64,000 bases of DNA from Hofstenia miamia (lineage: Eukaryota; Xenacoelomorpha; Acoela), in assembly GCA_004352715.1 (NCBI GenBank), contig SCFE01000013.1:2771905-2835904 (forward strand). The letters run 5' to 3'. Of the stretch, positions 38,106 through 49,553 are shown in pieces. Positions within the stretch are counted from its first letter, which is position 1; each line of letters begins with the position of its first letter. The notes under the pieces were generated by a model that saw only the letters and a list, made by a program, of their open reading frames with translations, had not been told where the DNA came from and did no database searches. Position numbers and translations under genes: made by a program.

Positions 38106-39635
38106 ATGTACATAATTTCTTTTCTAATCTACACAAAATGTGAACGACAAAACCGTGCTGTTAGAATTTCTATACAAACTTGCCGTACCGAACTGGTAAA
38201 GTTGATGGCTATGCCATTGTTAACCTCTTATAGAAAAGTGAGAAGAAAGCATTGTCTCACTGTCAATTGTTTAAACATGCCTTGAAAGTAAAATATTGGA
38301 AGTTTTCTCACAACAATATACAATGTTCGGGCGTAAAGTTTGCCAAATTTAAGCAAAACAAATTCAAAATCAACTGTCACGAATGGAATGTCAGGCTAAC
38401 CGATCATTGTTCTTTCCAATTGCAAAGGGGAATGTTTCTCGCATCTATTTGCCAATAACGTAATTGTGAAGAGTGTTACCTATCAGGAAGTAATTAGTCT
38501 GAGATAATTGTGCTAAGTTAACCTACGAACAATTACTAAGCTGTCATGCAAACAGGTAAGTCCAATAGTGTAACATTAGAGTGTCAAACTATTTAAAATT
38601 AAGCGAAAGATGTTATTGTACTTATTGTTCTTGGTCAGAATTTAACCAGAAATTTTGTCATTTTTGTAACATATTATACATAGAGAAATATATATTATTT
38701 CAAATAAAAGTACATATTTATTATTATTATAGGAGAAACATATTATTTGAAATTTATTAAATCTTAAAAACCTTCTACAATCAAATCTTGCTTTTAAAAT
38801 TAAATTATAATTCTTAAAATTGAAAGCGATTTCTAAAATAATATTGTCCTATAACGTTATATTACCATAATTACGCCTAACTCATAGCAAATATAATTTA
38901 AATTATATTTGTACTTTTATTAATAACAAAAAAATATCTAACATAAATATAATTTTTAAAGATATATTTTAAAGTAACACTTAAATATGGCCACTATCTA
39001 ATTTAACACTAGTCATGAATTTTTTTAGTTAAATATTTAATCGTATCTTTTCAAAATAAATTCATAGCTAAAATTTTTATCTATTTTCAATGTTTTAAAT
39101 ATAAATGAGCAAATACTATTTAATAAAATGTATTAAGATATTTCGTGTTACAATCACAAAAACGTCGTTGTACTTTATTGTAATTTATCAATAATTCTAA
39201 TACTGAAAACGATGCTGTGGATTTGAAAGTAATTTGGCTTCAAAATTTTCAGAAATCAAATATGTTCTATCGCTAATATGTGTTAAAGAATGGGAACTTG
39301 TTTCAAAACTTATATTGTGTTAATTTGTGTATTTGATCACACGTTTTAACTAGATTAAATTAATTTTTAGTAATGAGATAGTGACATGTATACTAACTCA
39401 CCTGCAGTGCCACCTACTTACATGGATAAATATGCGGCTACTTCGCGTGATACTGTCACTGCAATGGATCCATTTTCAGATGACTACATGTATACTGGTG
39501 GTGTTCAGAAAAATGCATCTGTTAGTAATAATAGATCAAATGTGTATCAAAGAGCACCACATCCAGAACCTTTTAATCAAGACCCATATATAGCTCGACG
39601 TTGGGATCCCAAGGCTGCAGGTAATGCAGCTCACC
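38106..39635. repeat. 1530-bp exact duplicate, right copy
   Basis: Right-hand member of the pair beginning at 36575. This copy runs on into the full osa coding exon and is taken as the genuine locus. Confidence 0.85.
38471..38555 (+). other. Putative non-coding 5' exon of osa
   Basis: Donor AAACAG|GTAAG at 38555/38556, then an 815-bp intron to acceptor TTTTTAG at 39370. Left edge not determined and no promoter element was recognised. The inferred 5' UTR continues for 15 nt in the next exon before the ATG. Confidence 0.45.
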
Positions 39636-41542
39636 CACCAACTTCTTATTCATCTAATGTTTATCTTAAATATCCAGAAGCACCAGAAAATGGTACTTAT
39701 TCGTATCGCTTATCCATGAAATTACCACCACAGATATATGTAAATAACACAACACATCACAGTACGCCAGGTCAATCTTATGACTGTACGTCTGTACCTG
39801 ATCCGAATTTAAAAGATAATGAATATAATAGATATCATTTAAATTATCAAAATGCAGTTCCCAACTCTTCCGATCAGCGTATGCAGCGAGATTCAAGATA
39901 TTCCTCAAATACAAATATGTACTCATCTTCACAATTAAAAAATGAACCTGAACCAGAAAGAATACCAAATGACCACCACAATAACTCAGAAACTACTCCC
40001 AATTCAAGTGTTTCTGAAAATGATGTTTCCGTTAAAACCGACCCGCAGCCACATTCCACAATAATTTCAAATTTGCACAAACAGCAGCCTCGTGCACGGC
40101 CACCCTTCGTACCAAATCCCGCATTTGATGCACCATATTTTGGTCAATATCCTCAAAATTATTCTCGTCCTAGATATGCTGATAGATATCGTTTTCCTCC
40201 TAATGCTACTGCCCCATCCAATAGTCGTCAACTAGAAAGGATTCTACAACGACCACGTTCACGATCTTCTGCTGCGCACAGAGCTGATGTGAGTGCAACT
40301 CCCGTTCCTCAAAAGCGTGGAATTGAAGGCACACAATGTGATTTAAGACCTCGTCTTCGTATCACTGCACGTTCTCTGGGGCCAATTGAAGCTTGGAGAC
40401 TAATGATGAGCTTGAAGTCTGGTTTGCTAGCAGAGATTTCTTGGGCTTTGGATACAATTACAGTTCTTTTACATGACGATTCTACTGTTCAATGTTTTGA
40501 AGTGGATCAGCTGCATGGTTTACTTGATTTAATAATTGAACTATGGATAATATATTTGAAAAAGTTGTTGCCCAATCTACTAAGTAGTTTTGATGTACCC
40601 GAGGAAATTGGAAAACATCTAGTTGAATTATCTTTTATTAACGACTGTCATAACATATCTGATAATGAAAAATTATTAAACAACACCCATGAATCATTTT
40701 ATGATGTCATGAGACGGTGCTTGGCTTTAGCTAATATTGTGCGTAGTTTATCTTGTATACCTTCAAATCACAAAACTTTAAGTAGACATGATAATTTGCT
40801 ACGAATAACTTGCTGTCTCCTGCAGTCAACAGATGTCTCTAATGATATGTTAGATACTTTGAGAGAGCATGCACTTGTGATTCTTGCCAATATTTCAGGG
40901 TCAATATCGTTGGGAGGCCTTGTTGAATCAACAACGTTGACACTTATTGATGGTTTGTTAAATTGGGCAGTATCATCTGCAACCTACGCAAATGATCCAC
41001 TACGAGGTGCAGTGCATTCATCGTTAACCCTTCGTCGAATTTCTATAGAAACATTGGCTAAGATCAGCATGAATTCTTCGAACACTGACTATCTTGTTGC
41101 AGTAAGGCCGTCTAGTCGTCTTAAAGAACTTATGTCACAACTCTCTGTTTTGATAAGCGATAGAGAAGAACCAGCTTTAAGAGAATTAGCATTGGTTTTA
41201 CAAGCTAATCTTACAGACTGTGGGCTTCCTCTAGTAAACATGTTAACCAATAAACTTGAAACTGTTAATCACATTTTATCATATATAGAAGATACCTTAC
41301 ATCACTTACAATCTCCAGATCAAATGACTGATTCGCCTATAAGCATTTATATGCTAAACTGTTGTGCTCATTTATTAAGTCGACTGTTATCTGTAATAGA
41401 GAAACCCCTCTGTGCCACATTAAGAAGTCGAATTTTAAATTTAGTAACTTTTCCTTTTCTTGCTTCATCTGGTTGTATTGTCTCAATCACATTGGCCAAT
41501 GTTTTGTTTCAATTAGATGATTTTTCTACATTGGCTACTTGA
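39386..41542 (+). CDS. osa: Osa/ARID1 C-terminal half (BAF250_C), no ARID domain
   Basis: 718-residue intronless reading frame. Residues 1-320 are low-complexity, rich in Asn, Ser, Pro and Tyr, like the linker between the ARID and the C-terminus of Osa/ARID1. From about residue 321 the sequence is the BAF250_C domain: RPRLRITARSLGPIEAWRLM, MSLKSGLLAEISWALDTI, VLLHDDSTVQCFEVDQLHGL, NIVRSLSCIPSNHKTLSRHD, LREHALVILANISGSISLGG, LTLIDGLLNWAVSS and, near the end, LANVLFQLDD. In Osa/ARID1 this part binds the BRG1/Brahma core of the SWI/SNF (BAF) remodeller. Family proteins are usually about 2000 residues with a DNA-binding ARID. Here the ATG is 15 nt after a TTTTTAG acceptor, and TAA and TGA precede it in frame, so an upstream ARID exon cannot be joined at that acceptor. 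An internal acceptor (for example CACCTGCAG near 39400-39408) could still connect a larger gene. Confidence 0.88.
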   Translation: MYTNSPAVPPTYMDKYAATSRDTVTAMDPFSDDYMYTGGVQKNASVSNNRSNVYQRAPHPEPFNQDPYIARRWDPKAAGNAAHPPTSYSSNVYLKYPEAPENGTYSYRLSMKLPPQIYVNNTTHHSTPGQSYDCTSVPDPNLKDNEYNRYHLNYQNAVPNSSDQRMQRDSRYSSNTNMYSSSQLKNEPEPERIPNDHHNNSETTPNSSVSENDVSVKTDPQPHSTIISNLHKQQPRARPPFVPNPAFDAPYFGQYPQNYSRPRYADRYRFPPNATAPSNSRQLERILQRPRSRSSAAHRADVSATPVPQKRGIEGTQCDLRPRLRITARSLGPIEAWRLMMSLKSGLLAEISWALDTITVLLHDDSTVQCFEVDQLHGLLDLIIELWIIYLKKLLPNLLSSFDVPEEIGKHLVELSFINDCHNISDNEKLLNNTHESFYDVMRRCLALANIVRSLSCIPSNHKTLSRHDNLLRITCCLLQSTDVSNDMLDTLREHALVILANISGSISLGGLVESTTLTLIDGLLNWAVSSATYANDPLRGAVHSSLTLRRISIETLAKISMNSSNTDYLVAVRPSSRLKELMSQLSVLISDREEPALRELALVLQANLTDCGLPLVNMLTNKLETVNHILSYIEDTLHHLQSPDQMTDSPISIYMLNCCAHLLSRLLSVIEKPLCATLRSRILNLVTFPFLASSGCIVSITLANVLFQLDDFSTLAT

Positions 41543-42330
41543 ATATACTCAAATGATGTGCAGCAACTTCTATTTAAATTGTTTCAAAGCCTGAGTTTAA
41601 AATGAGCGAATTCTGTGATGAAATATTTTGTAGTTCATTTATTACGAATTGACATAATTTAGTCAAATATGTTTTTATTGTTTCACAATATTAAAACGGT
41701 GCTTTTTATACTTTGGATTTGACTTCTTCAGGCATTAATTTAATTATCAATTAATTGTTCAGTTAGACTATATTTTATATTTGTAAATTTAAAAGTCAAC
41801 ACATTTAGAAGTTATATTGTTCAATGTTTTTAAAACAAATTGGCTGTGAACGTCATATCAAATAAGTAGATCGCGTGTAGTTCAACGTTTCTTCTTTTTT
41901 AATGCAAATCGTAGCGCTTCATTTTATTAGTTGCAGCGTCTATTTCAACAAGGGGATTTTTATGAAATATTAATTAAATTGTCTATTCCAGGATATTCAA
42001 ACTTTGTCACTTCTTTTTAGTGTTAAGTACTGCTATGCTCATAACATTTGCTGCTTCATGAAGTTTGATCCATTCAATTACATTTTATTGCATATAAAGT
42101 TTTAAAATTTGCAGAATACAATATTAAAACAGAGTATGCAAGAACAAGAAGAAATGAATCCTTATGCATTTCTGAAATTTATATTGATAAATGTACATTA
42201 TAAATTACTTATAGCGTCTTTTAAATTTGAAGCTGTAACTTCTATATACTATTACGTGTAAAATATCTAGATCCAAGTTCATTTATTAGCCAATTTTCAC
42301 AGTGACGCATAGAGCGCAAGCATATCAAAT
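41543..42330 (+). other. osa 3' flank / probable 3' UTR
   Basis: AT-rich non-coding sequence after the osa TGA. A possible ATTAAA poly(A) signal is at 41690-41695; no canonical AATAAA was noticed close by. The transcript end is unknown. Confidence 0.4.
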
Positions 42331-42336
42331 TTTAAG

Positions 42337-42387
42337 ATTCGTCGTTTGTACCATACTAATGGTGAATCTTCATTACAAACGACGAAT
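42337..42387. repeat. Hairpin with 14-bp perfect arms
   Basis: ATTCGTCGTTTGTA (42337-42350) and TACAAACGACGAAT (42374-42387) are exact inverted copies with a 23-nt spacer, about 800 bp after the osa stop codon. Confidence 0.8.
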
Positions 42388-42699
42388 TCTGAAAAAAATG
42401 ACTGTTACAAACCACGAAACGCCTTTTTGGGGTTTAAAATTGAGGAAAATGCAAAATTTTCGAATTTTCTCAGTTAGTGTATCTCAGTACCCTCTCAAAA
42501 ATATATCCTACTGGATTAATGGGTCTAAAAATTTAAAATGAAAAAAAATTTTTTTTGCTGGTTTTCAGATAATGTATTTTAACATTTTTTAACCCAATCA
42601 ATTGAAAGTATTGATGATTTCTATGACAAAGTTACACGTTTACGGCTGTGGTAACAATCAATTTTGATCGGAATACGCTACGTCAAACAGTTTGCAAAA

Positions 42700-42975
42700 A
42701 AATATATATATCGAAATCAGATGTGGGGTATACAGGTGACGGATTTTCCAAAAATCCCATAGTACAAATGACGGATTTTTGATTTACTTATTTCTTCATA
42801 ATTGTTTCCGTTTTTTATTAAAAATATTTTGTATATTTATTTTAACCTCATTAAAATTGATTTTATTCAAAAAAAAATTTTTAAAAAATTAGTTGTTCAC
42901 TTTTTGACTATATCAGTCAGTTGTATTAGATATAAGAAAAAGACCCATAGTACAACTGACGGTTTTGAATATAAA
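42700..42975. repeat. GTACAACTGACGG repeat family, copy 1
   Basis: Contains a short TA run, then GAAATCAGATGTGGGG, TACAGGTGACGGATTTT, CCATAGTACAAATGACGG and, further on, CCATAGTACAACTGACGG. The 42715-42800 part aligns with 46213-46305. No coding capacity. Confidence 0.65.
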
Positions 42976-44544
42976 TGTAACATTTATTTCTTTATTAATA
43001 ACTAAGGCACCTTTAAAAAAATTAGTTTTATAAAAAATATCGAAAACTATTTCTAAATTATTTGTTGTTTTCAATACCAGTGTAAAAGAAATTATTCAAT
43101 TTAAATAAGTTTAAAATTCATTTTGACAAACTCATCCAGATAAATTTAATTGTGAACAATTAATCTCATCTGAAGCTAGAAATTATTGTAAAAATGTAAC
43201 ACAATTCATGGGTCAGACCAGGTCAGTTTGTTTCCAATTCTGGAATGTTTCTAGATTAATTTGGTTGCAGCAAATACCCTACCATTGTTTAAATGGCGGG
43301 AACTCTCAGTAAAGATGATCAAATTATAAATGATTACAAAATTCTACAGTTTGGCAATATAACATTTCCTAATTTTTAAAAAATTCTTTATATATTCATT
43401 GTCTCTTCAGTAGATTTAACCATCCCCTTTAAAGTTTAACTGCTACTGTATGCCCAATCACACTCACAATGGTTGCAGGGACTGTTTGAGAACAGAGATC
43501 CTTTTTTGTAAAAATGGCAACTTATGTATAACTTTTGCTACCATTTTGTCCAAAAGAGCTACAAATTGACTGGGACACTTTGAACAGCGTTAGGAATCTC
43601 TGATATATTATTTTTTTGAAATTTTTAATTTGCTGTAAAAAAACGCTGAGATAGCAATATTTTTAGAACGTGAATTAATTATGTAGAATAAATCATTCCT
43701 TAGAATGTTAAAAAACACGTGTTCCTTTTGACTAAATTTCGTTGGATTTGCTAAATTATAAGGATTTCAACTTGTTTATTTTTACGTTTCCTTGAGTTTT
43801 CTATTTTACTCGCAATCGATCTTGGTTATGTTTTTCTATGTAGCGCTCGGGCTTCAGTACAATTTACACAAAAACAAGTTCTATATTTACTATTTTCAAA
43901 TTAAATGCATCTATCTATCCTTTTTGTGTATGTTAATGTAAAAGTAATGGTTTTTTGTTAAGGTATCTGACTTTTGAGAATAATGAGGCATACTTAAATT
44001 GATGCAAATGCCTATGATTGATTTTTTAAATGCCTGTTAATTTTACTTTAAAATTGTGTTATCAACATATCTGTATTCTTCTTCTGAAAAACAAAATATC
44101 TACTTCCATAACAAGTCTGGTATGTATTTTGTTAATTTACACTTCATGTTGTATTTTGTGGATTATTAAATTTTTGTGAAGTTTTACCGCTTTCGCTTCT
44201 TTGTCTTTAAGGCATTTGTTTTGCTATTTTTGTTATATCATTATATGGGCTATAATTATTGAGGACTATTCGTGTGCTTGCTGTGGTTGGAATATAATTT
44301 TCCTAGTTCTTCGTAGGTGATGTATGTGTTTATTGAGGGCAATACTTTTAATTAAAGTAATTAGTCTTCTCCTTTGATTTGACCCATTTTTTAGCGGATG
44401 TGACATCTTTTAAACTACAGAAATATAAAATCTATGTAGCTTTTACCGGCCAAATGAGTCTCACTTTCAGTTGTATATGAATGCACATTCTTAAAAATCT
44501 ATAGAAACACCAGCAATATGTTTATGCATGCATTAGCATTCGTG

Positions 44545-44581
<37 letters not shown>

Positions 44582-46185
44582 AATCAATGTCGATTTTCCA
44601 AATCACTTTGTCTAACGAATTTATACTGTTATCTTAATTTCGATTTTTTACAATAACTGTAATATGCAAGCATACAAGGTATACGAAACATGAACTTCAC
44701 ATCATTTTAAACAGTACTAACTAAAAAACGATATAAAACTTGTTGCAAAATTTTTCGGGTTTCTTCGGTATGTTTTCACCGATACAGTATTGTAATGAAA
44801 CGCTTCTTTTGAGGTATCTTGCGTCTGCCTGCAAAACAATGCCGGGTTGTATATTTTCGTTTGTCCTATTCAACTTTTATCAAAGTTTCTTTATAAAACT
44901 TTATTCAATGTTTGAAATATTTTTCCGGTTTTTTAACAGTCTTAGGCGTATTTCATCTTTAACTAACTTTGCCGTTATCAGCATCTGCAATGATCGTGTC
45001 CCAAATCTTTTTAAGGTTTAGCACCAAAATCCCGATTTAAAGCTTCAGGAAAATAATTTTTCCTATCTGCGTTTTTATAGCTAGTTTTCTGCTTAGCAGT
45101 TATGATAGCTGTTTTTTAGAGTTTCCACATCAGGCAAATCTGTTTCCCCTTTTTTCTATTAGATTTTTTGAAAAAATACTTGAATACTCACTAGCATAAT
45201 TTTTCCGTAAAATGAATAAAAAATTTGAACGATTTATAATGCAGATGTACTTTCTTTAAAATGATTTTAAATTTTATTCTGTGTTTTATTTCAACTGGAA
45301 AGCTAGTAAAGAAGTAAAATTTTTGTTATAAATTTTAAATATTTTGTGCATTCAAATTTGTTGGGATACCTCAAACAACAATCTTCACATTGATAAACCG
45401 AATTTATTATTTCTTGGAATAATACCTTTATTTGTTGTCGCATTTGCCCAATGGATTTTGATTTTTTCGCAGGTTAAGCATTTCTGCAAGTATGGCTCCT
45501 TACTGTGATTCATGCGTTTTGTCTACATCATTAGATCGTCTAGAAAAATATTGTAAATTTAACTGCACAATTCAATTTACTGTCTGAACTAAAATTCGTC
45601 ATTCTAAAAAGAAAAAGAATAGAAAAAAGTTTTTCATATACATTAATTTCTTAAAAAATAGATATTTTATTCATATATAAGATGTTACAATATAGTATCA
45701 TATCACTAGTGCTGCATGTTAGAAGAGATTGTTTCTAGACTAATTTTTTCCAATGCGTTAGGGGCTAAGGGAAAAACTTAAGTCGATTCGCTTAGTCTAT
45801 ATGATCCGTCTCTTGGCATTCAAATGCTCGTGCTGCAAGACCGTACCTTGCATCAGCACACTTCAATTTCCTGTGAATGCAATATGGGTATGTTGTTTCC
45901 AAATTTGAAGAGTGTCATTGCAAATGATTGATAAAAGGGAGTGAAAATTGCATCTAAATCCCCAAACTTAGCTTATGACGTGCAAAAAAGGCAACATCAC
46001 GCGTTGCTATGTGATACTAAACTTTATGCTTGCAAACTTTCAGTGAAATACCCAATTTGTTAAGTGTGAAAAAAATTTTCTATCGTTTTGCCTTCAATAT
46101 TGAATCTAATTAAACTATTTTTTGTATTCAACTTATATCTGTTCGTTCTATTGCACATTTTTAGAAATTTCCAAATCGGTTGTAC
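42976..46185. other. AT-rich spacer
   Basis: No genes recognised in 3.2 kb. It contains a (TA)16 tract at 44547-44578. A less AT-rich patch at about 45780-45900 has no recognised identity. Confidence 0.5.
44547..44578. repeat. (TA)n microsatellite
   Basis: About 16 uninterrupted TA units. Confidence 0.95.
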
Positions 46186-46470
46186 AATATATATATATAT
46201 ATTCGTCAGTTGTACTATGGGAATCAGAAGTGGGGGTGTACAGGTGACGGATTTTTCAAAAATCTCATAGTACAACTGGCGGATTTTTAGTTTACTTATT
46301 TCTTCACAATTTTTTTATTGAAAACTGCATGCTTATTCTAATTGCATTGAAATTAATTTTAATCAAAAAAATTTTTTTAACAAAATAAGTCAGTTGTACA
46401 CTTTGTGAATATATGTGTCTTTTGTACAATAGCGAATTTATATAAAGTCACTTGTACAGTATATATACTT
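46186..46470. repeat. GTACAACTGACGG repeat family, copy 2
   Basis: Begins with a (TA)7 run, then CGTCAGTTGTACTATGGGA, GTACAGGTGACGG and AGTACAACTGGCGG, followed by weaker TCAGTTGTACA and TCACTTGTACAGTA units. Alignable with copy 1 over about 90 bp. Confidence 0.65.
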
Positions 46471-46492
46471 TACTATATATTATCTAATTATA

Positions 46493-47635
46493 CAGAGTGA
46501 TGAAGTCCCTTCCGACTTTTAAACATTTCTATTCATTTTAATAATTGATCGAATTTTTGCAAACAAGTCTCATATCAAAATTCAGGTTTCAAAATGTATT
46601 TTAATGTGTTTCAGATATATTTGTGAGCATTAAAGAAAGTTTAATTTTAAATTCTTTAAGTTTTTTGGTTCATTCACTGACTCATTTCGTTCGTTATGCG
46701 ACATCCTTGAGAATGCTCGGCGTTGATGAAGAATTCAGATTGTTTTAATGATGGCTCAAATGCAATCTGTGACCTTCATAAGAAGACAACTTGCACGTGA
46801 TAGGTGTGAAGTGCCAAGTGAAACTACCATCCGAGACACCTTCACTCGGTTTAAGGAAACTGGCTCTGTGTTGGACAGAAAAAGAAGTGGGCGACCATCT
46901 AACAAAGCGGAGAAGTTCTAGAACAGTTACTGGAAGAAAACCGCAACACCTCCATCCGTAATCTGTGCAATGAAACTGGTCTTTCTTATGGAGGTGTACA
47001 ACATACGCTGAAAGTTCATCAAGGATTATCGGAAGATTGTGTCAGCTGAGTTCAAATGTGTAACGATCTACTTTTCTTGATGGTCGAAGATGAAGAGTTT
47101 CTGAAAGGAACAATATTTTCTGAGGAGGCAACATTAATGGACTTGTCAATCGCCATAACTGCAGGATATAGGGATCATCTGCTCCAACAGAAGCAATGAA
47201 GCGTGCAATGAGGTGCCGAAGTCACTGTGTGGATTGGCATCAGTTTCAACAAGAGTTACGGACCTTAGTTTTTCGAAGAAAGTGTTTCGTCAGAAAACTA
47301 TGGGGTCGAGCATTATTAACCTTTGAAACTTTGTTTTTTCATTTCATGTGTATGCACAATCTGAATAGACCAATATTACAAATATTATCTTTCTAATGGA
47401 AACAAGGAAGAGACTCGGATGACAAAATGGGACGAAATGACCCAGTAAAGTAACACAGAAGTCAAAATTTTCAATTTAAAAATTAGACTTCTTTTAATGC
47501 ACACAGATGAATCTGAAACACATTAAAATAAATTTTGAAATATGAATTTTGATGAGACTTGTTTGCAAACATTGGATCAATTATTAAATTGAATATAAAC
47601 GTTTAAAACCCGGAAGGGACTTCTTGATCACCATG
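46493..47635 (+). mobile_element. Complete but inactive mariner-type transposon (1143 bp)
   Basis: Bounded by TA on both sides. The termini are inverted: GTGATGAAGTCCCTTCCGAC at the left and GGAAGGGACTTCTTGATCAC at the right. The inverted similarity extends about 130 bp inward, including TTTTAATGTGTTTCAGA at left and TCTGAAACACATTAAAA at right. Between them, plus-strand fragments give VTFIRRQLARDRCEVPSETT, FKETGSVLDRKRSGRPSNKA (HTH domain of the DUF4817 type) and further broken pieces. Several stops and frameshifts make it non-functional. Confidence 0.8.
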
Positions 47636-48338
47636 TATAGCATTAATACAATATTATTACATTGTTCAATGTTGTGTAACTAGTGGTTACGGGCATTTAG
47701 GTATTAATACTAACAGTCTACGAATGGAATACTTCCTAAATTTAGAATATTTGCTATGTTGCTAGGCTTAGCCTCTCTCTAATAAGCAGGCGTGATATGA
47801 AACACGATACTTTATAATTAGTTTACTTAATGGTGGACTTACAAAAGTCGGTTTGTGAATGTATCAAGATGAATATGAAAAAAACCAATGTACTTATTTT
47901 CGTCTGTATGCATGACATTGAACCATTTTGTGAATACACCAGTGCCCCCTATAATAATTACTATAAGAGAATTGCCGGAATTCATATTTCTTAAGTGGAT
48001 GTTGCCCCAACTAAAAATACGCGCTCATCTGTCGAAAACTGGTCATTCATTTCTAATTGCTCAAAATACTATGTTGCTCCATTTTCGGAAAAATGAATTT
48101 AAATAACAAAGAACCTAACTCCGATATCAATGAGGAACCTATATGCATTAAGACAAACTCTAAGTGAAATGATTTATCAGAACGAAACTTTTTATTAAAA
48201 TTTGTTCTTTTTTAATTCAGCAAGTGTTCGTTTTTATTGCAATATGTTCATGGAAAACATTTCCATTCCTCATAAATATCATAGTATTGTTATATTTTTA
48301 TAACACTTTATTTTAATTTTTTCAAAAATATAAGAAGA
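47636..48338. other. Spacer between mariner elements
   Basis: AT-rich with no recognised coding or structural feature; short open frames look like chance. Confidence 0.5.
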
Positions 48339-48416
48339 AAATATAGGTACAACTGACGGTTTTGTACATTTGACTAATATATTCTGCATATAAATGTAAC
48401 ATTGTACAGGTGACTG

Positions 48417-48442
<26 letters not shown>
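48339..48442. repeat. GTACAACTGACGG repeat family, copy 3, with (TA)13
   Basis: AGGTACAACTGACGGTTTTG followed by TTGTACAGGTGACTGATA and a TA tract (48417-48442). Shorter than copies 1 and 2 and directly abuts the next transposon. Confidence 0.65.
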
Positions 48443-48448
<6 letters not shown>

Positions 48449-49310
48449 CAGGGTGTCCCAAAAGTAGCTTTACAACTTGTTTCGTTAATAACTTTTTGAG
48501 GAAAACTTTGATTCCCACCAAATTTTAACATGAGTTGATATAGGCAAAAGGAATTTTTTTGACACCAAAATCATGATTATAGACTAAGTGTAACGCTTAT
48601 GACAGCCATTTTAAAAAAAGTTACTATTTTTTATGCGATAATGTTGATGACGCAGCAATGTTTGACTGCAAATCAGGAATTGAGAAAGTTTGTGACAATT
48701 TTCAATTTTTCAGGTAACACGATGTCGACGCGCTACTCTGCAGCACAACGTTTTAAGATTGCAGCTTGGTACGAATGCACCAAGTCACCTATCATCGTCC
48801 AGCGAAAATTTCGGACTGAATGGGGAAAAAATGCGGCTATTCCATCAAGGCCTACAATCGTCGCCATTCACGCCAAAGCCATCGAAGGCAATCTGGTGGA
48901 CTTGGACAGAACAGGACGACCTCGAACCTCACGCTCTGACGAGAACGTCGATACTTCTAAAGGATAGATTTTGTCAGTCGCCGAAGAAGTCGGTTAGAAG
49001 AGATAGTCTTTTTTTAAAATGGCTGTCATAAGCGTTATACTTAGTCTATAATCATGATTTTGGTGTCAAAAAAATTCCTTTTGCCTATATCAACTCATGT
49101 TAAAATTTGGTGAGAATCAAACTTGGCCGCTCGCCGTGCTTTCGCAGAAGAGATGCTGCAGGTGATAGAGAACGATGACACCTTTCTTCATCAGCTTCTC
49201 TTCTCAGACGAGGTTGTGTTTCACCTGAGCGGTCAAGTAAACCGCCATAACTGCGTCTACTGGTCGACCGACAATCCATCGCACACTGCCATGCGGCCGT
49301 TGCGTTAGAG
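48449..49310 (+). mobile_element. Rearranged mariner-type element with internal inverted arms
   Basis: Starts after TA with CAGGGTGTCCCAAAAGTAGC, a terminal sequence common for this transposon group. A 117-bp arm at about 48504-48621 is repeated inverted at about 49008-49125. Between the arms an open frame from 48722 encodes the N-terminal HTH domain: STRYSAAQRFKIAAWYECTK and LVDLDRTGRPRTSRS. Right after the second arm a catalytic fragment follows (49123-49308): AEEMLQVIENDDTFLHQLLF and SDEVVFHLSGQVNRHNC, with the first catalytic Asp. The rest of the DDE domain and a 3' terminus are absent. Confidence 0.72.
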
Positions 49311-49519
49311 TTGAATTTATGTAAATTAAATAATATTGGCTAGTTGTCACAACATATTTAGCAATATCTATAAATTTTACTATTGAGTAGAGAAATATAG
49401 CACAATTTTGACATTTTCAATATTTACGTTTAATGACAATTCAATGTGCATTATAGACAGCTTAAGGCGAACATTGAATTGGAACTTGAGTACAATTTTC
49501 CAACCACTTGCTAAGTTCA

Positions 49520-49553
<34 letters not shown>

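Noticed and set aside
39666-40080. Minus-strand frames inside osa
   Set aside because: Antisense to a well-supported coding exon and without motifs.
45780-45900. Less AT-rich patch suspected to be a small RNA gene
   Set aside because: No conserved box, stem pattern or terminator recognised.
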